This document shows positions 23,397-38,300 of a DNA stretch of 64,000 bases, one piece after another. The DNA lies in assembly GCA_037903475.1 (NCBI GenBank), contig JBAJFG010000287.1, positions 248,001-312,000 on the forward strand, given 5' to 3'. How positions within the stretch are numbered: position 1 is the stretch's first letter; each line of letters starts with the position of its first letter. The stretch comes from Ancylostoma caninum. Its lineage: Eukaryota > Nematoda > Chromadorea > Rhabditida > Ancylostomatidae. The position numbers were made by a program, and so were the translations under genes. A model generated the notes under the pieces. That model saw nothing but the letters and a program-made list of their open reading frames with translations, had not been told where the DNA came from and ran no database searches.

Positions 23397-26300
23397 ATGA
23401 ATTTCGTCATTCCTAAGAAGAAACGGGCTGTGGAGAAGTCTGTTATCGGTTGGTTATACTTGTTTTTCACACTTAGCAGTAGTTTCATAAGAATTTCTGC
23501 TTCTTGACGTTACTTCATCGCTCCGCTCACCACCAAGGGCTTTGCCTTGCAGATGTGTCCACACTTGAGCCTAAGGCTACTATAGAGGATGCGGCGAGAG
23601 ATTCGGAAAAATTCAACACAGTAAAGAACATTGTTTTGAATGGTGTGTCTGATCGCCAGGTCCACCACTTTGTGCACGTTGAAAAGGTGCAAGTAATCAA
23701 GAATTCTTTTCTTGAATACAAGGTTAGTACTCCATTTTACTCCTGTTAGATTAACGCTACTGTTGCTGCTCATTTCAGTACGACCAATTCAAAGCTAATT
23801 TGCGAGCGTCGGGGCAGAGCGATGCGGAAAGTTACGAGTTTCTGCTTATCGGGTTCGATGCGGAGGATGTGAGTGGAATAGTCTAAATATTCTTAATATG
23901 TACTGAATAGTATTTTAATCGGGCTCTGCTTCAGTTGACTTATATAGCTGACAACGGCTACTCTGTTGGTACTTCATTTTACGGTGACCTCGGTTCTACG
24001 ACTCGAGGTATTTTTGTTTTAGAAAGTACATTAAAAGTATGGTAGCTGGAATACTTTTTTTCAGGTGTTTACCTTTATCGTTATGTGGACTTGGTGACAC
24101 CATCACTTTTGTACAAGGACGAGATCATGCGAGTTATGGTGTTTCGTACGTTACGGTGGGTCTGGAACTCTTATACTCCCTTTCAGGGTCAAACGTATGA
24201 CGATAAATTATCAAGGTGTTGGTCCTTATGGTGGAGAATGGAAATTGTATGTTAAAGGAAGTGGGGAGGGGTGAGGGGAGGGTCGTATGAGGGTCGACTT
24301 TTATCATCAACACGCTTGACCCTGATCGAATTACTCTGGTGTTTTATTATTCGTTTTATGTGCTTCTGTTCGTGCTTCCAGTGCGATTCTAGGCAAAAAA
24401 GGAGGGGGGGGGGAGTCACCTTATAAAAGGTCATAGGCTTCACCTTGAAAGCTAAGCCTAAGCACTAGCCTGAGCCCAAGCCTATGCCTAATCCTACGCT
24501 TAAGCATGGGTTTGAGCCCAAGTCTAAGGCTTAGGCTTCACGAAAGTGCCCCCCTCCTTCCTTAACTCCATTTTCCCCGTATTCTGGTTTTTTTGTTTTG
24601 TAAAGCTAGTTAGTTGTTAAGTTTCTAGTCTCTGACTGTATATTATAGAGGAAGAAGCTACGCGGTTGGTTTGGGCTCTACCGAACTAGAACCGACCTTG
24701 GAATGTTGTAGTCATGTTGCTGCTACTGACAATACTCCTCTATCCCGGAAATCCCGGCAACAGCTGTATCGTCAAGCCGCGGTAAGAATAGTACTTCTAC
24801 GTACTTACTTTCGAAAACAACGAAAGCATTAGCAAATCATACATGTTGACTCTCTGCTTATTAATATAACAAGTTACCTTTCAAGGTGTACCATTACGAA
24901 TACAATAAGGATATGTCTGTGTCTGATGTACCATCTGGAGTCTTACCGTATGCTGTTGTGGATTTGCGATTCAATATCTCGGATAAAAATCAGCATTCTA
25001 ACATTCCTCCAACAATTGGGTAAAACAGAATTTATCGTTCTCGGAGAAATAGCGTTATGATTTTGATGTATTTTTAGCTACGTGCACGAGGCGCTCTATT
25101 TCTTTCCGGTTTACGAGGGCAACCTTACTATCTTATCGGCTAGTTTTCCTCGCGCCGTGCTGAGTACGATCTTTGAAGATTCCAACAAGCCCCATGGATT
25201 GTGTGTTATTATTGGTTTGCATCGGACTTTTACTACCTCATCGTGCGCATTTTTTTCTCAACAACGGCTGCTTCTAGAGACGAGTCCTTGGTGTTTACGA
25301 AGTTACTACAGTGGACCGACGCGTACGATATTAGAGGTGTAACCCAGCTTATGGCTCATGATACATGGGGTTTGATAGCCAGGCAGCGAGAGATTTGTGT
25401 GAAGGTTGGTTTTGTGTAATTTGCGGTTATGTCATTGCTAGTCAGAATGTGTTTTTGCCATGATATTCGTCACTAACTACATCCTCTAGAATGCGAACGA
25501 TCGCTCGGAGAAGTGGAAATTTCGCTATGTTTCGCACTTTGTTTGGACATGCAATGATCCGAAATTTACATCACTGGTGAATGGTATGCGCGTAGAACAA
25601 TGCGTGAGTTTGTCATCGTTTTACCATCTACCTGTTCGTGAAGCCGTTTCATTATTCTCCTCGAATTCAGCATTTCTTTTCCTTTCTAATCTTCTTTGTA
25701 GCTTTCCAGCTCACCTTTTGCAGCAGCTGCGCTATGAAAGTTTTGTTTCTTCGTGAGCATAGTTTCTATCAGCTCGTATACAAGCAGTTAATTCAATGAT
25801 TCCCATCCATTTGGGAGCATTGGTGAACAATCAGTAAATTACTATACTACAAAGTCAATATACATCATTGGAATCGAGACTAACTCTTACATTTTAGTTG
25901 ATTAAGACAAGAGGTGTGCAGCATCATGTTATATGAATCGAAGCTAAACTTCCGTAGTTGTTGCAGCTCAAGAATGTTTCTGATCTCTTCTTGAGGGGCT
26001 TATTACCTACATAGGAGCGCTGATTATGTTAAGTCTGTATACCATTTCAAGAGTAAAACTAATGTCTCACCAGATGACCATGAAAATTGCTGCTATTCGC
26101 TCATTTATGTCGTTATCCTATTCTAAGGACACCTTCTCTGCAGCCATTGTAGGCGTATTGTTTATTTTAGGCAGCTATTGCATACTCCATTGATGCGACG
26201 ACATATGTAACGTTCCCGTCTGGCCAGTTTTCAAGCGTGCTTGGTCTCCCATGGCTGCAAATTCCATCGCTTCATGTTTTGGTTATTCATGCCAATCCAC

Positions 26301-29300
26301 TGTTTTATGCAGATCCAAGTGATGTCAACTGTGTCATCGACGAGAAGTAATTAGTTGTCGATATTTCTGCGTTAATTTTTTTAGTCATACGAACAATTCA
26401 TTAGCAAATCAGGCCCATTTCAGCATAATCAGTGCCAAAACTCCACTGGGCACTGCGATTCTGGATGGTGATGATGCTTCGCTTTGTCGCTTCTTTGATC
26501 ATCAAGGCGCTCTACATTTCAACTCAGGTCAAACAGATTTAAGACTTCGAAGCTTCGATTCGGAATTCTGCTAGTCGAAATTATTTCCAAATTGTTTGCA
26601 GATCCGACCAATCCGCCCCTGCATTCGCAGCCTTCTGCTCATCTGTCTAACGGAGGCTCCCCATATGCGGAATCTCCATCACAGAACAATGAGGGTGAGT
26701 TGTTGTTAGGCATTGTTTCACGCACACATTTGAAATGTTTTCAGTCTTCCATATTTCTCTTCTTAGGGTCTGGAAAACCGATTTCTGTAGAGCAGCAAAG
26801 CGATGCCGATGAAGAACAGCCTGTGCCACTTCCACCAGTTGCTCTTCCATCTTCAGCAGGCAAAAGTGGGTTGAATTAATGCGGCTGAGTCTTGACTTAT
26901 ATCTTTATTGAACTACAAGTATCATATTTACTACCCGACTTTTAGGCTGTCTTCGAAGTAAACCGCCCCAGGTTTTCACAGAACAACCTCCTCTCATCGG
27001 TAGAAGTGTACCTCCTCCTCCACCTGGTCCTGGAACTGGTCGTAATGCGGTCAGTGTAGTCTTATTACTTTGTTTTTTTATTGCTCAAATTATTGCTAGC
27101 CCCATATCGCATTCCCCTTCTGTCAATGCTGGGAACAATGTTATTTGTAAGACGTGGAGCCATATTCTCTTCATGGCTTCGGTTTGACCTACTTGAGGGT
27201 AAGGTCTACCTGATTACAATTCCTCGCTGGTTTTTCAATCTTCCTTCTGGGGTTCGCTAGTTCTCTCTCATATCTGACCTAAATAGACTTTCATAAAGTT
27301 GTAGTTCACACATGAAGTCGTACTTGTCGACACTTAGTATTTTTGAGCGACATCTGTGAATCGTGCAATAAACTCAATTTTAGACTTCGTTTGGAGCAAT
27401 TCCAGCTAGGAAATCAAGAATTCGATGGGCCGAAAACGTTGTTGACGTAAGTTTTTCTCGTATCACTTCCATAGTTTTATAAACGCTGAGTTCATCGGCT
27501 GCTTTAAGAATGAGAACAAATGCGGGAAAAAGCTGTCGAATGACAGAGATGAAGCTGTGAAAGCTGGTTTGCATGGAAGAGCTCCTCCTCCCAAGAATCT
27601 GCTGTTGAAAAATCCCAATCTGCCTCCCCCAAGTTCAATGGTGAGCGCACATTTTGTAGACTATTTCTCCAGTATCGAACTAATTTTGAGTCTTATTTAG
27701 CCGCCGAAGCAGCCACCAGCGGCTAATGTTGATCCTGGATCTTCCAGCGCAGGAACTAAATATAAAGACCTTTTTAAAGGGGTTTTCAGTACTATTGCAA
27801 AGGGTAATTTTGGCTTTTTCGTTGAAATATTCGTATACCATACGTCTTTCAAATTTTTAGGCGGTAGTGTTGACTCTGACATAGGCAGCGAAATTGTTCC
27901 AGAGCCCACAGTAATACCCACAACTGAGACCTCGAAGGTACACGAGTATAACAATTCTAGAAGTTTTGTATAAAATTTCACTTTTTGATTTGCAGATTTC
28001 TTCTCTTCCAAAACGAACGGGGACATCTAAAAATTGTATTATAACTTCATTACCGTTGCCCTTGATCGGTCGTAATTCTGATGTAAGTATTGCAAAGGTT
28101 TTCTGTTTTTGTCTCTTATATTCGCTCTGATCTTGTAGAGTAACCGAGAACCAAGCAGTGCTCCTTCAACAGCTTCTGCAGTTTCCCATCAGGCGGAGGT
28201 ATGCCACACGTGCTGATTCAAATGGTTTGTGTTTTGGATAATCATAATTGAGAATTACATTCAGGAGCTGTCTACTGTTTGTGACATGGAGATCGAATCT
28301 GGTTCTGATGGAACACCAACTCCACCCCACACCAAAGCATCCCCCGACGGAGTTGATGATGTATATTTTTGTTTTTGCTATGGTTTTGCTTTTTTTTGCT
28401 ATACTTCATTGCTTGGGGACACGAACCGGTTTTCATACGTCCATTTTTGTAATGTATTTTAAGTTTTTGAGAAGGTTGGGGCACCCAAACATTACAAGAG
28501 CTCCGCAAACACCGAACTTTCATGACTAACCCACCTTTGAGCTTCTTCAAAAAAAAAAACTGCATTCGATCAGCACGTTACTGCCTCTCCAATCATTCAT
28601 TCGGACATGAATGGGAGTTGTATGTACACATTTTCAAAACATAGCTTTCAGTGACGAAATTTCTAGATAACCAATCGTTGCATATAAAAAAAATTCAGGC
28701 TGTCGATTTCATTGATGATCAGGATGAGGATTATGACGCCCAGTTCCAATGCGATTCAATGGATTCGCAGTCAGATTCACTTCAAGGTCCAGCTTCTCCA
28801 CCTGCTGCTTCAAAGAGTACGTCTAAATGTTTCTGAACTAGTATTTTAGGGATCTCGTATCTTCTATACACAACAAGTCTCTTGTGTTTTAGGTTTTGAA
28901 ACACCTACTACGACAACTATACCGACGGACACCGAGAGTTCGCAGGTCTGGCGTTCATTTCAAATACGACAAAATCATTTGGGCCTCATTGAGCTGTGCA
29001 TACATACATTTGGAGATGACGAATCACTAAAAAAGACAGCAAGAAGGCTAAGGTCCAAATCGGATTCATATAATGACAGCTCCACTAGCGTAGAGCTTGG
29101 TGATTTTCATCAGCTGTAGAACACTGAGCGTTGTGTTTCCATTATCGGAGGTGGCCACATTTTCTAGATAGGTGTCGACAATTGATGTCGTTTCAGATAG
29201 ACTTAGTTGCAAAGGCTCTCCGAGCTGTAAATTAGATGTTTTGGATTAGTTTTAAAAGTTTTTTTGTTAATCAATTATTGTTCAGTCACTAGCATGTGGT

Positions 29301-32300
29301 GGAATCCTGTTTTGATTTTTTTCTATGGCGCTTCAGGCTGTTACTACTGGTCACGAAGTGTCTTCTCTTCTGAAGGAGCTCGTTCCTAACATGGGAGAAA
29401 CAAGATCTATTCCGAAGACACCCGCTAGCCCTGACCGGTCCTCGGAGCTTGATGCACCTGCTAGCCCTCCTCCTGCAAGCCCTCCAAAGACCTCCGTTTC
29501 TGAGATGCCTGAAAATGTCCTGAGGTAACCTTAGTTTTTTATAGTCCAATTAGCCTGTTTATTCGTCTTTTAAACCGCCATGTTTATTTCATTCAGGGTC
29601 GAGAGTGTGACACTAATTTATCAGGGGGTCGTGTTAGGAAGGGAGGAATCGTTGTGCCGCGGGGTTATCTATGGGTACTGAGTAAAGAGTGCGAAGTTGA
29701 ATAAACCAACTAATTTTGCAAAATAAAAACTAAAAAAGTGAGGATTCATTTGCAACACACGAGTTTGTAAGTGGAGGGGACGGTTTTCTGTCATCACTAC
29801 GCTTGAGGGTGAGGAGCGTTGTACCTGCGAAGGGGTGCGGCCCAGCTCTACGACTGGTCAGTTCACCCAATCGGCCAGTTGCAGGACCCGTTACCACTGC
29901 CCACTCCAGATGTAACGTCCCACACCCACGCTTGACCCTGATTTTACGAAGAAATATTGTAAAGCTCGTAATTTTAGGTTGCTAGAGCTACTTCGGTCGA
30001 ATGAAGCATCGTCCCAGAGCCGTGACACTGATCTGCGTAAACAAGTACCGGTCATTCCACCAAACGCAGTTACAAGCCCGGAGTCTAATGGAAGGCAACG
30101 AAGATCACGGTTCGACCAGCCGCCACCAGAGCTTGCTGGCTGTGCTGGATTTGTACCCAAACCCGTTCCACCCTCATCAATTGGTCAGCTATTCAATATG
30201 AATTTGTCTGTGTAATGTCTTCTCTATATGGAAATTTGAAGGCTTCGTTGGCAATGTACCGGCGTTGGGTTCATCTGTCAAGGATACGGATTTGCGATCT
30301 CAGCCAGTGAGATTATTCTTCGGCTCACAAGTTTCAACTTTGCATACTCTTCATAAACCTAGTCATTTGCAGCCGCCAACGTTGGCATTTTCTATCAAAA
30401 AGACAACGTCAGCCCCTGCATTAAACCCTCCTGCTCCTCTGGTGTTTGGAGATGACGTTGATGAGGATGATAATGAGTCTGACGATCAGCGACAAAAGCA
30501 GAGGTACCTAAACATCGTGCTTAAATACCGACAAAATTTTCCGGAAAAAGGGAAACTATCATGTTGAAACCATATTAGTACTTTTTTATCGGTTCTCTTT
30601 ATTCATCCTCATTTGAGGTCTTTATTGACAGTTTCTGCAACTGTTTATAAAGATGATGGTTCTTTAGTGATCGCAAGGATCGAGATGATCGAATCAAGAG
30701 ATGGGACAAACCAGTTGGCGTAACCCCGGTTCGTCTTTATTTCTTCATATACTTTGCTCAGTGATGTTCAGTAAACTTCATCTTTATATTTTCTTATTCT
30801 TAAATCAGCTGAAATTCCATTCCGCATTCTTTGGCGATCAACCACCATTCCTAGTTTTCTTCATGGTTACCCTAATTTCGCTTTCCCTGGGTTTAAGGAT
30901 TGGACAAAGCAACTTAGCAGTGGTTTCCTAAGTGCGAAAAAATGAGAGGCAACTTCTGCTTCAGTGCTACTCCTTTCCAGAGTTTCAGCATTGTGCCTCC
31001 TTCTGACCTTATTTGTGTGCAAGGCCTCTTTAACGTTATGCTATCCAGAAAGTTAGAAACTGGAACAATACACCGCATCGCACAATACACCACAAGCAAA
31101 AAAACCTTGGTTTAAAACATTGGCTTGATGGTGCCTGATTAGGGTGCAATAGGTTTCTCTCCGATTGAGGAAAACTCCTGTAAGAGCTAAAAATTTGGAA
31201 ACTAGCCAAATGCGGGAAATTGGTCCATAGTGAAGAGATTGTTCCAAGTATTAGGATGGTGCAAAGTCTTTGTCGTTTTTTTTTTTCGTCGGCTTCATTT
31301 TTTGACATCTTTACCGAAGTACAATCTTGACAAGTGGTAGAACTTCTGTGATTATTGGAGATCACTACTTATTCTATGAGCGCATCTCCGATGCCGTATG
31401 TTCAGAACAAGAGAGGCTGCGAAGCGGATACATTGGAGACTGCCATTTTCGTGTCGGCATGTTTGGCTATTTTTCTCTTGGGTAGGAGAGCTGCTGAAAC
31501 TCGGGAATTTGGCACGCATGCCGAAAAATTCCTGAAAAGTGTGATGGGTGGTGAACCGTTTGCCAGCGAAACTATAGAAATACGGCAGGTCCTGAAGCGA
31601 ATGTTGTTGTCAGTGTCTGTGAATTTCCGAATATTAACTACCGTCTAACTCCAAGGGACCCCTTAAACCTATAGCAAAGAAGAGTAGGATTCGTTCTATA
31701 AGTCCACTACCAAATCTACTTGTTATACGACATCTAGGCAGAATTGCAGCATAGAAAACCGACCAAGCTTTTGCACCGACCTAGTACTTCAGAAAAAAAT
31801 CCTTTGCAGAGTGAATGCAAAAAATCTTCTAGCCTTATTTCTAAGAGTGTCTCCGTCTGGTTATATAAAATCATGATGTTAGATGGTAAGAGCTGGCAAT
31901 TATTAGACAGTGTCAGTATTCCATACAACTAGCTGCCGTATCCGGCGTCGCTGAGGTATTTTACTACCCTGGCTTCCGCGACTGCTGAGGCCAATTACTA
32001 TCACTATCATCGAAATGTCCATAATTTTGGTGATATTAGCGAAACTCAAGTGACCGTTTCCCACCGTCCTCGAAAAGTCAGAAAAATTATTTCGGTGACA
32101 TTGGATCGATGTATTCGTACAAATTGAATGTACTCATATTACGCTTATCGAGGAACTTCAGGGGACATGTCTTCACCACCCATCGAGTTAGAATAGCGAA
32201 AAATCAGTAAAATCGATAAATCGATGTTGTGTGCAAAAATGGTTCTCATATTCGTGTTCAGCGTATTGAGGAACCCCAGTAAATATGTCCTTGTCCGTTC

Positions 32301-35300
32301 CCTAGCGAAAATGGAAAATATCGATAAGATCAATAAATCGATGTATTCGTACAAAATGGTTGCCATATTCATATTCAGCGTATCGAGGAACCCCAGGGGA
32401 CATGTATTCACCGCCCCATTCGGCAGAAAGGCCAAAAATCAATGAAAGCAACAAATCGATGTTTCGTGCAAAATGGTTGCCATATTCGTGTTTAGCGTAC
32501 TGAGAAACCCCAGAAGACATGCACTCACCGATCTATGAGCAAAAATAATGAAAAATCAATAAAATCGATACATTCGATGAATCAATCGATCGTTTCTGTC
32601 ATAAAGTAGCCTCCACCGGCTCGCAGGGGATGTGCATGCAAAATTTGGTCTGGATCGGTTCACCCACCGCGATTTCTATTCATTACGTACATACACACAC
32701 GTACATACAAACGTTGACTTTTATATATACAGATTACAATGGCTTCCTGCTGTTGGAGGGAGGGGATTTGCAGGTGTTACAGTTATACATGTGGTAGCCA
32801 TTTCTAATTCTGAAGGCTTCTTAGGGAAAAATACGACTGAAAGAAAGGTGAGATGAGGTAATAAGTACGTATTGGGCTGAGCTGTTTGCGAGCTTTAGAA
32901 TGTCGACAAAAACAGTCAATTGATGTGAGATGTAGGAATCAACATTTTTCTACAGTATGTAGAGGACAAAAACAAACGAACAGAAAAAAAAATAAAACAC
33001 TACCCTTTCAAAAACACCGATATTATTGTTCCTAACTTCAAAAAAAAAAACAACTAAACGGCTTGGAATTCTATTGAGTGTGTTGATCTTTCAAATTTTC
33101 AAAATTTCATTTTTCAAAATTTCAAAGAAAAAATCGAAATTTCAAAACTCGATCTCTTCAAAGCGCAGAGCTGATTTTTCCTTTTAGGGGCTTTTGGGTT
33201 TCTTCACTCAGATATTCACTTTTCTTGTTAGAAGGACTATTTTTCTGCGGATCGATGGCAAATTTGCTAAAATCCCATCGGCTTCCTTTGGAACAGTAAT
33301 CAGGTCTTGTGTGCTTGTAGATAGAATACCCTTGCACAAATAGGAATTAACGTTTCAATACGAAAATATGTACAACGTTGCCTGATCGGGCATAAGTCAC
33401 GCAAGAAAAGATGCCACTCTAGTCTGCTTACTTTTGTTAGATTGAACTAACAAACTTTTCCAAGTTGCAGGTGCGTACGCTATCTATATAGGAATACTTT
33501 TTGTTGTAGAAAACTCCTCCCGTCCACTTCGAAGTGCCTCCACCTATTTTGCCGCAAGCGCTCAATATTGCAAAGGAGAAACCTCCTGACAATTCGAAGC
33601 TGTTCCACATTTTAACAGGAGCCCGAAGTATGTGTGGAGGGTTTGTTAAAAGAGGACAATTTATACGTGTAGATTCTTCCCTTTGTTTACAGTGCTGCAA
33701 TCACAACGAGATAAGCAAGCAGCAGAGCATATTCCTTCATCTGTGCCAGGGACCTCAGGATCATCTGTCACTATCCCTGTGTCGAGGCCTGAGCCAGTAC
33801 AGGTGAGTTTGGTGGTCGCCGTTGCTGATCCCTTCAACGTAATGGTGCGATTTAGGTTGCTCATCCGATGAGAGGAGGGTCTGCGGCAAATGTTCCGGCC
33901 GTTAGTGCGCCTTCGCATGCAAACAGTACTAGTCAGGCCAGCCACATTCCGAAAGCACCTGCGGCGGTTGCTCAGCCCTCGAACACGAGTGTGTTAGGGA
34001 ATGCTTTTGGACTATCCAGCGATGTAATTCAACAACTGCTGAAAAGATCCGCGACTTCATCGCGTTCCATGGAGCAATCACAAACCGCTGCCCAAAAAAC
34101 TGCCCCGGATGCTCCAGCTTCGCCAGATGCTCCTGCTTCTCCCGACCCAGAGGGGCCCGCGTCCCCCGATGCGCCGGCATCTCCGGATCCTGAGGAACGG
34201 GGAGCAAATGGATCGACGCCACTACGCCAGAAGGCACATTCTGTGGGTATTTTGTGCTTTGTGCAGATACTACAATGATTCACCGAGTACTTACGACCAA
34301 ATGACTTCTATTAACGCCTATTAGGAAATACCTCTGGACTGCTGGCAACCTACTGAAGACAAACGTCCGCAACCGGTGAAAATAGTCACCGTTCGGACTC
34401 CGAAAAAGCCAAAGCGTCCGAAGGATATCGACGGCATCAGTGTAAGTCTAGTTTGAGATGATTGAAAACATCCATGATATGTAAGAAACTGAGAAGGTTC
34501 GGAATTTTCGCTAATCAATCGAGGTCGTGACGTTCACTGAAGTTACAAACATATGTTTTTATTAATTGATCTTTCTCACGATAGATAAGAAGAACACAAG
34601 TAAGAAAAAAGATCTGCAGTTTCTCTACAGATGACCCGCCCCCACCGGTCCCTCCCCGACGCCGGTGGCGGACGGGGAGGGACCGGTGGGGGGCCCTCTG
34701 CGAGAATGGGCCGCCAAATTTTTGAAATTGCTTTGAAAAAATCAATCAAAGCAAGCAATAAAAATCTTATATTAGTTTATTTTGAATGGTTTAGTTTTAT
34801 TATGACTAGAAAATTTTGCTGCTCTGCCGGGATTTATATGGGAGGATTTTTTTCGGGTAATTTTTATTAATCATTCATTATTATTGTAATTGATATTTTA
34901 TTGATTTTATTTTCCACCCCCTAGGCGGCAGAGACCCCGCTTTTTCCTATTCCCCCCCCCCCCTTCCCGCCCACGTTCTGCGTCCGTCACTGCTTGACCG
35001 CGATAGTACCAAAACCAATACACCAATAGATAATAAATGTCACCTTTCCTTTGCTGGCTTTACTCTCCTCGTGGTTCAGATCTTTTCGCTTGAATTTTTT
35101 TCCATATTATCAGCCAAATTAATGCAAAGTATCTAAATTCTAAATTACTGCAATATGAATAAAATTAATTACCTAATACCTAAATTGAGTACCTAACAGC
35201 TCTTTGGCGCATCTAAGATCTTCACTTTTACCTCTTAATTTAGTGTAAAGACAATGAGGATCAAGTCATGAGCTCGTGGATCAAAGCATTGGAGCAGAAA

Positions 35301-38300
35301 TCAGAGACGACGTCTGCCTCAAAGCGGGTTTGTAGTGATTCATCTTTAGTATTAGGTGTGAGCAGAGGTTCGATCCATTAATGATGTTAATTCTAAAAGA
35401 TTGTTGATAGTTCTGATGTGTGGAGTTTCAAAATTAACCTGCTTAGACTTGGGGGAACTTGAGAGAATAAGCTTAAGAGGGGGAGGAGATCAGAAAAATA
35501 AATATATCAGAAATGTTCCATTTTTTAAAAAATTAAGGTAGTAACCGGTAGTGAGCTTATTTACGACGTTCTTGCAGATAGTTTTGCCTCATGTTAGCTT
35601 ATTTAAAAAATAATTTTAAACCTGTTTTGTTTGAACGCAGCGGAGATTTTGTTTGCCAATTCTTCATGTTGTTTAAAAAATTTTAACACGATTTTTCAAA
35701 CTTAAATCACTCTCACTATTGATGGAATGTATGAAAAAAGTTCTTACGTGAGCGTTGTCTTACGGAAGCGGATAGAACTTTTGCGCACACCTATCAGATG
35801 AATTTATTTCGGGACAGAAAGGCTTGTTTCTATCCGCAATGGCCCCAAAAAATTCTATTGCTGATTTTTTTCAGTGGCATCTTCCGTACAATTTCCTGCT
35901 AGAGTTGATACGGGGTTGCTCTTTTTTTTTCTCACGTTTTGTGGTGCTATAGCCCTTTATGTGGGATACTGCCAGTGTTAGACGTTCTTCTATAGGGAGA
36001 CATACCTATTTATTTTTCCACCTTGAAGTTTTTTCTTCCAGGAGACGAGTACGGGTGGCTCTCGATCTGTCGACGATGAGGAAGAGGAGGGCGAAATTCT
36101 AAGTGACGGTTCCGACGACGCTCGAGAAGCGCCGAAACCGATCACTGTCATTGGTGCATCGTCGAATAACTTCCATTCTCTTATAGCCAAAGAATCCCCC
36201 AAAACCCCCGTATGCTTTTGCATTCTGGTTGGAAACGTGATGGGAATGCTTCTTTCACGACCGTTGTTTTTAGGCATTTCGTCAGCCTCCACAGAAACTT
36301 GTTGGCACCTTCACCTCACAACCTGTGCCTCTCGGCCGTAGTCCTCTCAACGAACAGGCGTTTGGCACACTGGCACAACACCGAGGTTTCCCCGCTCATC
36401 CGCATAATGGTCCATTTGGAGTAACTCCAGCATGGGCTCCTTCCTTTCCAACATCAACACCACATCCTATGCAAGGTAACTTGTGTGTATCTGTAGAAAA
36501 ATGTTCCGTTTCGTATTTCTGGAACTTTACAGGGAAGCTCTACATTTCGTTATCCCATAAAACACTCAGTGCAATAATCATATAAATGCGTCTCACTCCT
36601 TGCGCTAGTGTTTTATTTTCGTGTTTGTACTATATTTTGCAGCCAAAGTAGTGTAGAAGCGCCAGACTACGAACTGTTCTTGTTTAGCTCATAGTAAGAG
36701 GTGCACACATCCATAGCTTGCTCGACACTGTGAACATTGAGCGCATCCACCGTGGACGTTTCCAATCTAGCACTTGAAGCCGGCGGTCATTTGTGGTTAC
36801 CAAACAATGTCTGCAAACAAGAGAAAATACTCGAAAAGCACTTGGATGAACAAATGTAATGCAAACGTTTAGTTTTAACTAACAACATCTGCTTGCAATC
36901 GAATCCCGCTGGTTAGTGTGATAGCGCACTACAGATACAATGTTCGAGACAGCACTTTTCCCATTTATTATTACCAGCTGTTGGTGAATACGGTGTTGCT
37001 TGTCTAACAGTGCATTCATAAGGCTGCTTTCCCTTCCATCGAAGTGTGCTAAACGTGCCTCTAATACCGGCACCAGTTTTAGTCTATGTAAGATTAATGT
37101 TAATCCTAACCTTTGCTTATTTCAGCAGGTGCCTTCCCTTGTGGGCCTCCTCGGCAAGAAGCGCCGGCCATGACTATTATTGTTCCTGATTTCATGATGT
37201 TCAATAGAGCAGCCATGTATGATTTATTTTCATTTCTGTGACTTTTCAATCTCTTTGTTTTCGAAAAAATGAAACCATTCGCACAATATCACGTTTATCG
37301 TTGTAGGACGAGGATGGATCCATCTGGGTTTGAAACTTTCTGCGAACGACTGAAAGTAATGCAGACCAAAGAGAACAAAATTGTTTCACTGCAAATGCAT
37401 GAACGGCTTCTAATGCATGTTCATGAAATGATGTGAGTGGTCTTACATGTAAAGTTAGGGTTATCAATCATTCTTGTCAATTTTCCTTCCAGGCAGTCGC
37501 TAGCTGGCTCTGAGGCTGGTAACGCGTTCCAGATGTACTATTCAGTCATTATGAAGTATAAAGAGATGGGTATAGTGCACTTCATGCCGAGGCATGCATG
37601 TGACATCGGCGACGTTTGTGCGGCACAGGTGATATTCGTTCATCTTGCTCATGATTTTGCTGTTGAGGGTGCCATTTTTGTTTCAGACAATCAACTGCTT
37701 TACCGAACTTCGCAAAAACAATTACCCTTCGACTGTCTTAATCTACATGTCAAGTGAGGGATTTGCTTTGAGTCTTTGCACGTATTTTTTGGGCACTGTT
37801 TGATCAGAATTTAGAAAATTCGTTGCGCAGCGCCGTATTACTGTGCAAGTACTCGCACTCGTTTAACCTCGCAATCTTGAAATGTAGGAGATGACGATAA
37901 ATCATGCAATGGAACGTTCACCCCGGTTGTTTTTCAGTAGAACAAAAGGTGTTGCCGTAGCGTGAAGGGCATTTTTTGAGGAGATGTTGGCATCAAAAAC
38001 ATCGCATAAAGCCGAAGATGCACTAAGCTGAAAAGCAGATAACTTTGATGATTTCATCTCGATGATTAGCCTTCACCATATGGTTGACTTATCAATTTCA
38101 TCGATTTGAACGCTGCTAACGTTACTATTCCTTTTGGAGAGTATGGTGCCAAACGTCTGTAAAACCTATGATTGGTAATAGAAACGCAGAAAAAAGCCTA
38201 ATGAGGATTTTGCTTCCCCATCGATAGTATCGCCTCCTAGCAGTCGACTGCCCACTTCTGAATAGATTAACGGGATGTGTAGGACGACACCTAACCGTAC

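Noticed and set aside
32150..32620. CRISPR-like regular repeats
   Set aside because: The units are contiguous tandem repeats without spacers, in a eukaryotic intron.
37754..37803. Stop codon at 37,801 as the end of the TASOR homologue
   Set aside because: A gtgagg donor at 37,754 joins in phase to a strong acceptor at 39,091 and a protein-like last exon. The shorter end remains a possible alternative.
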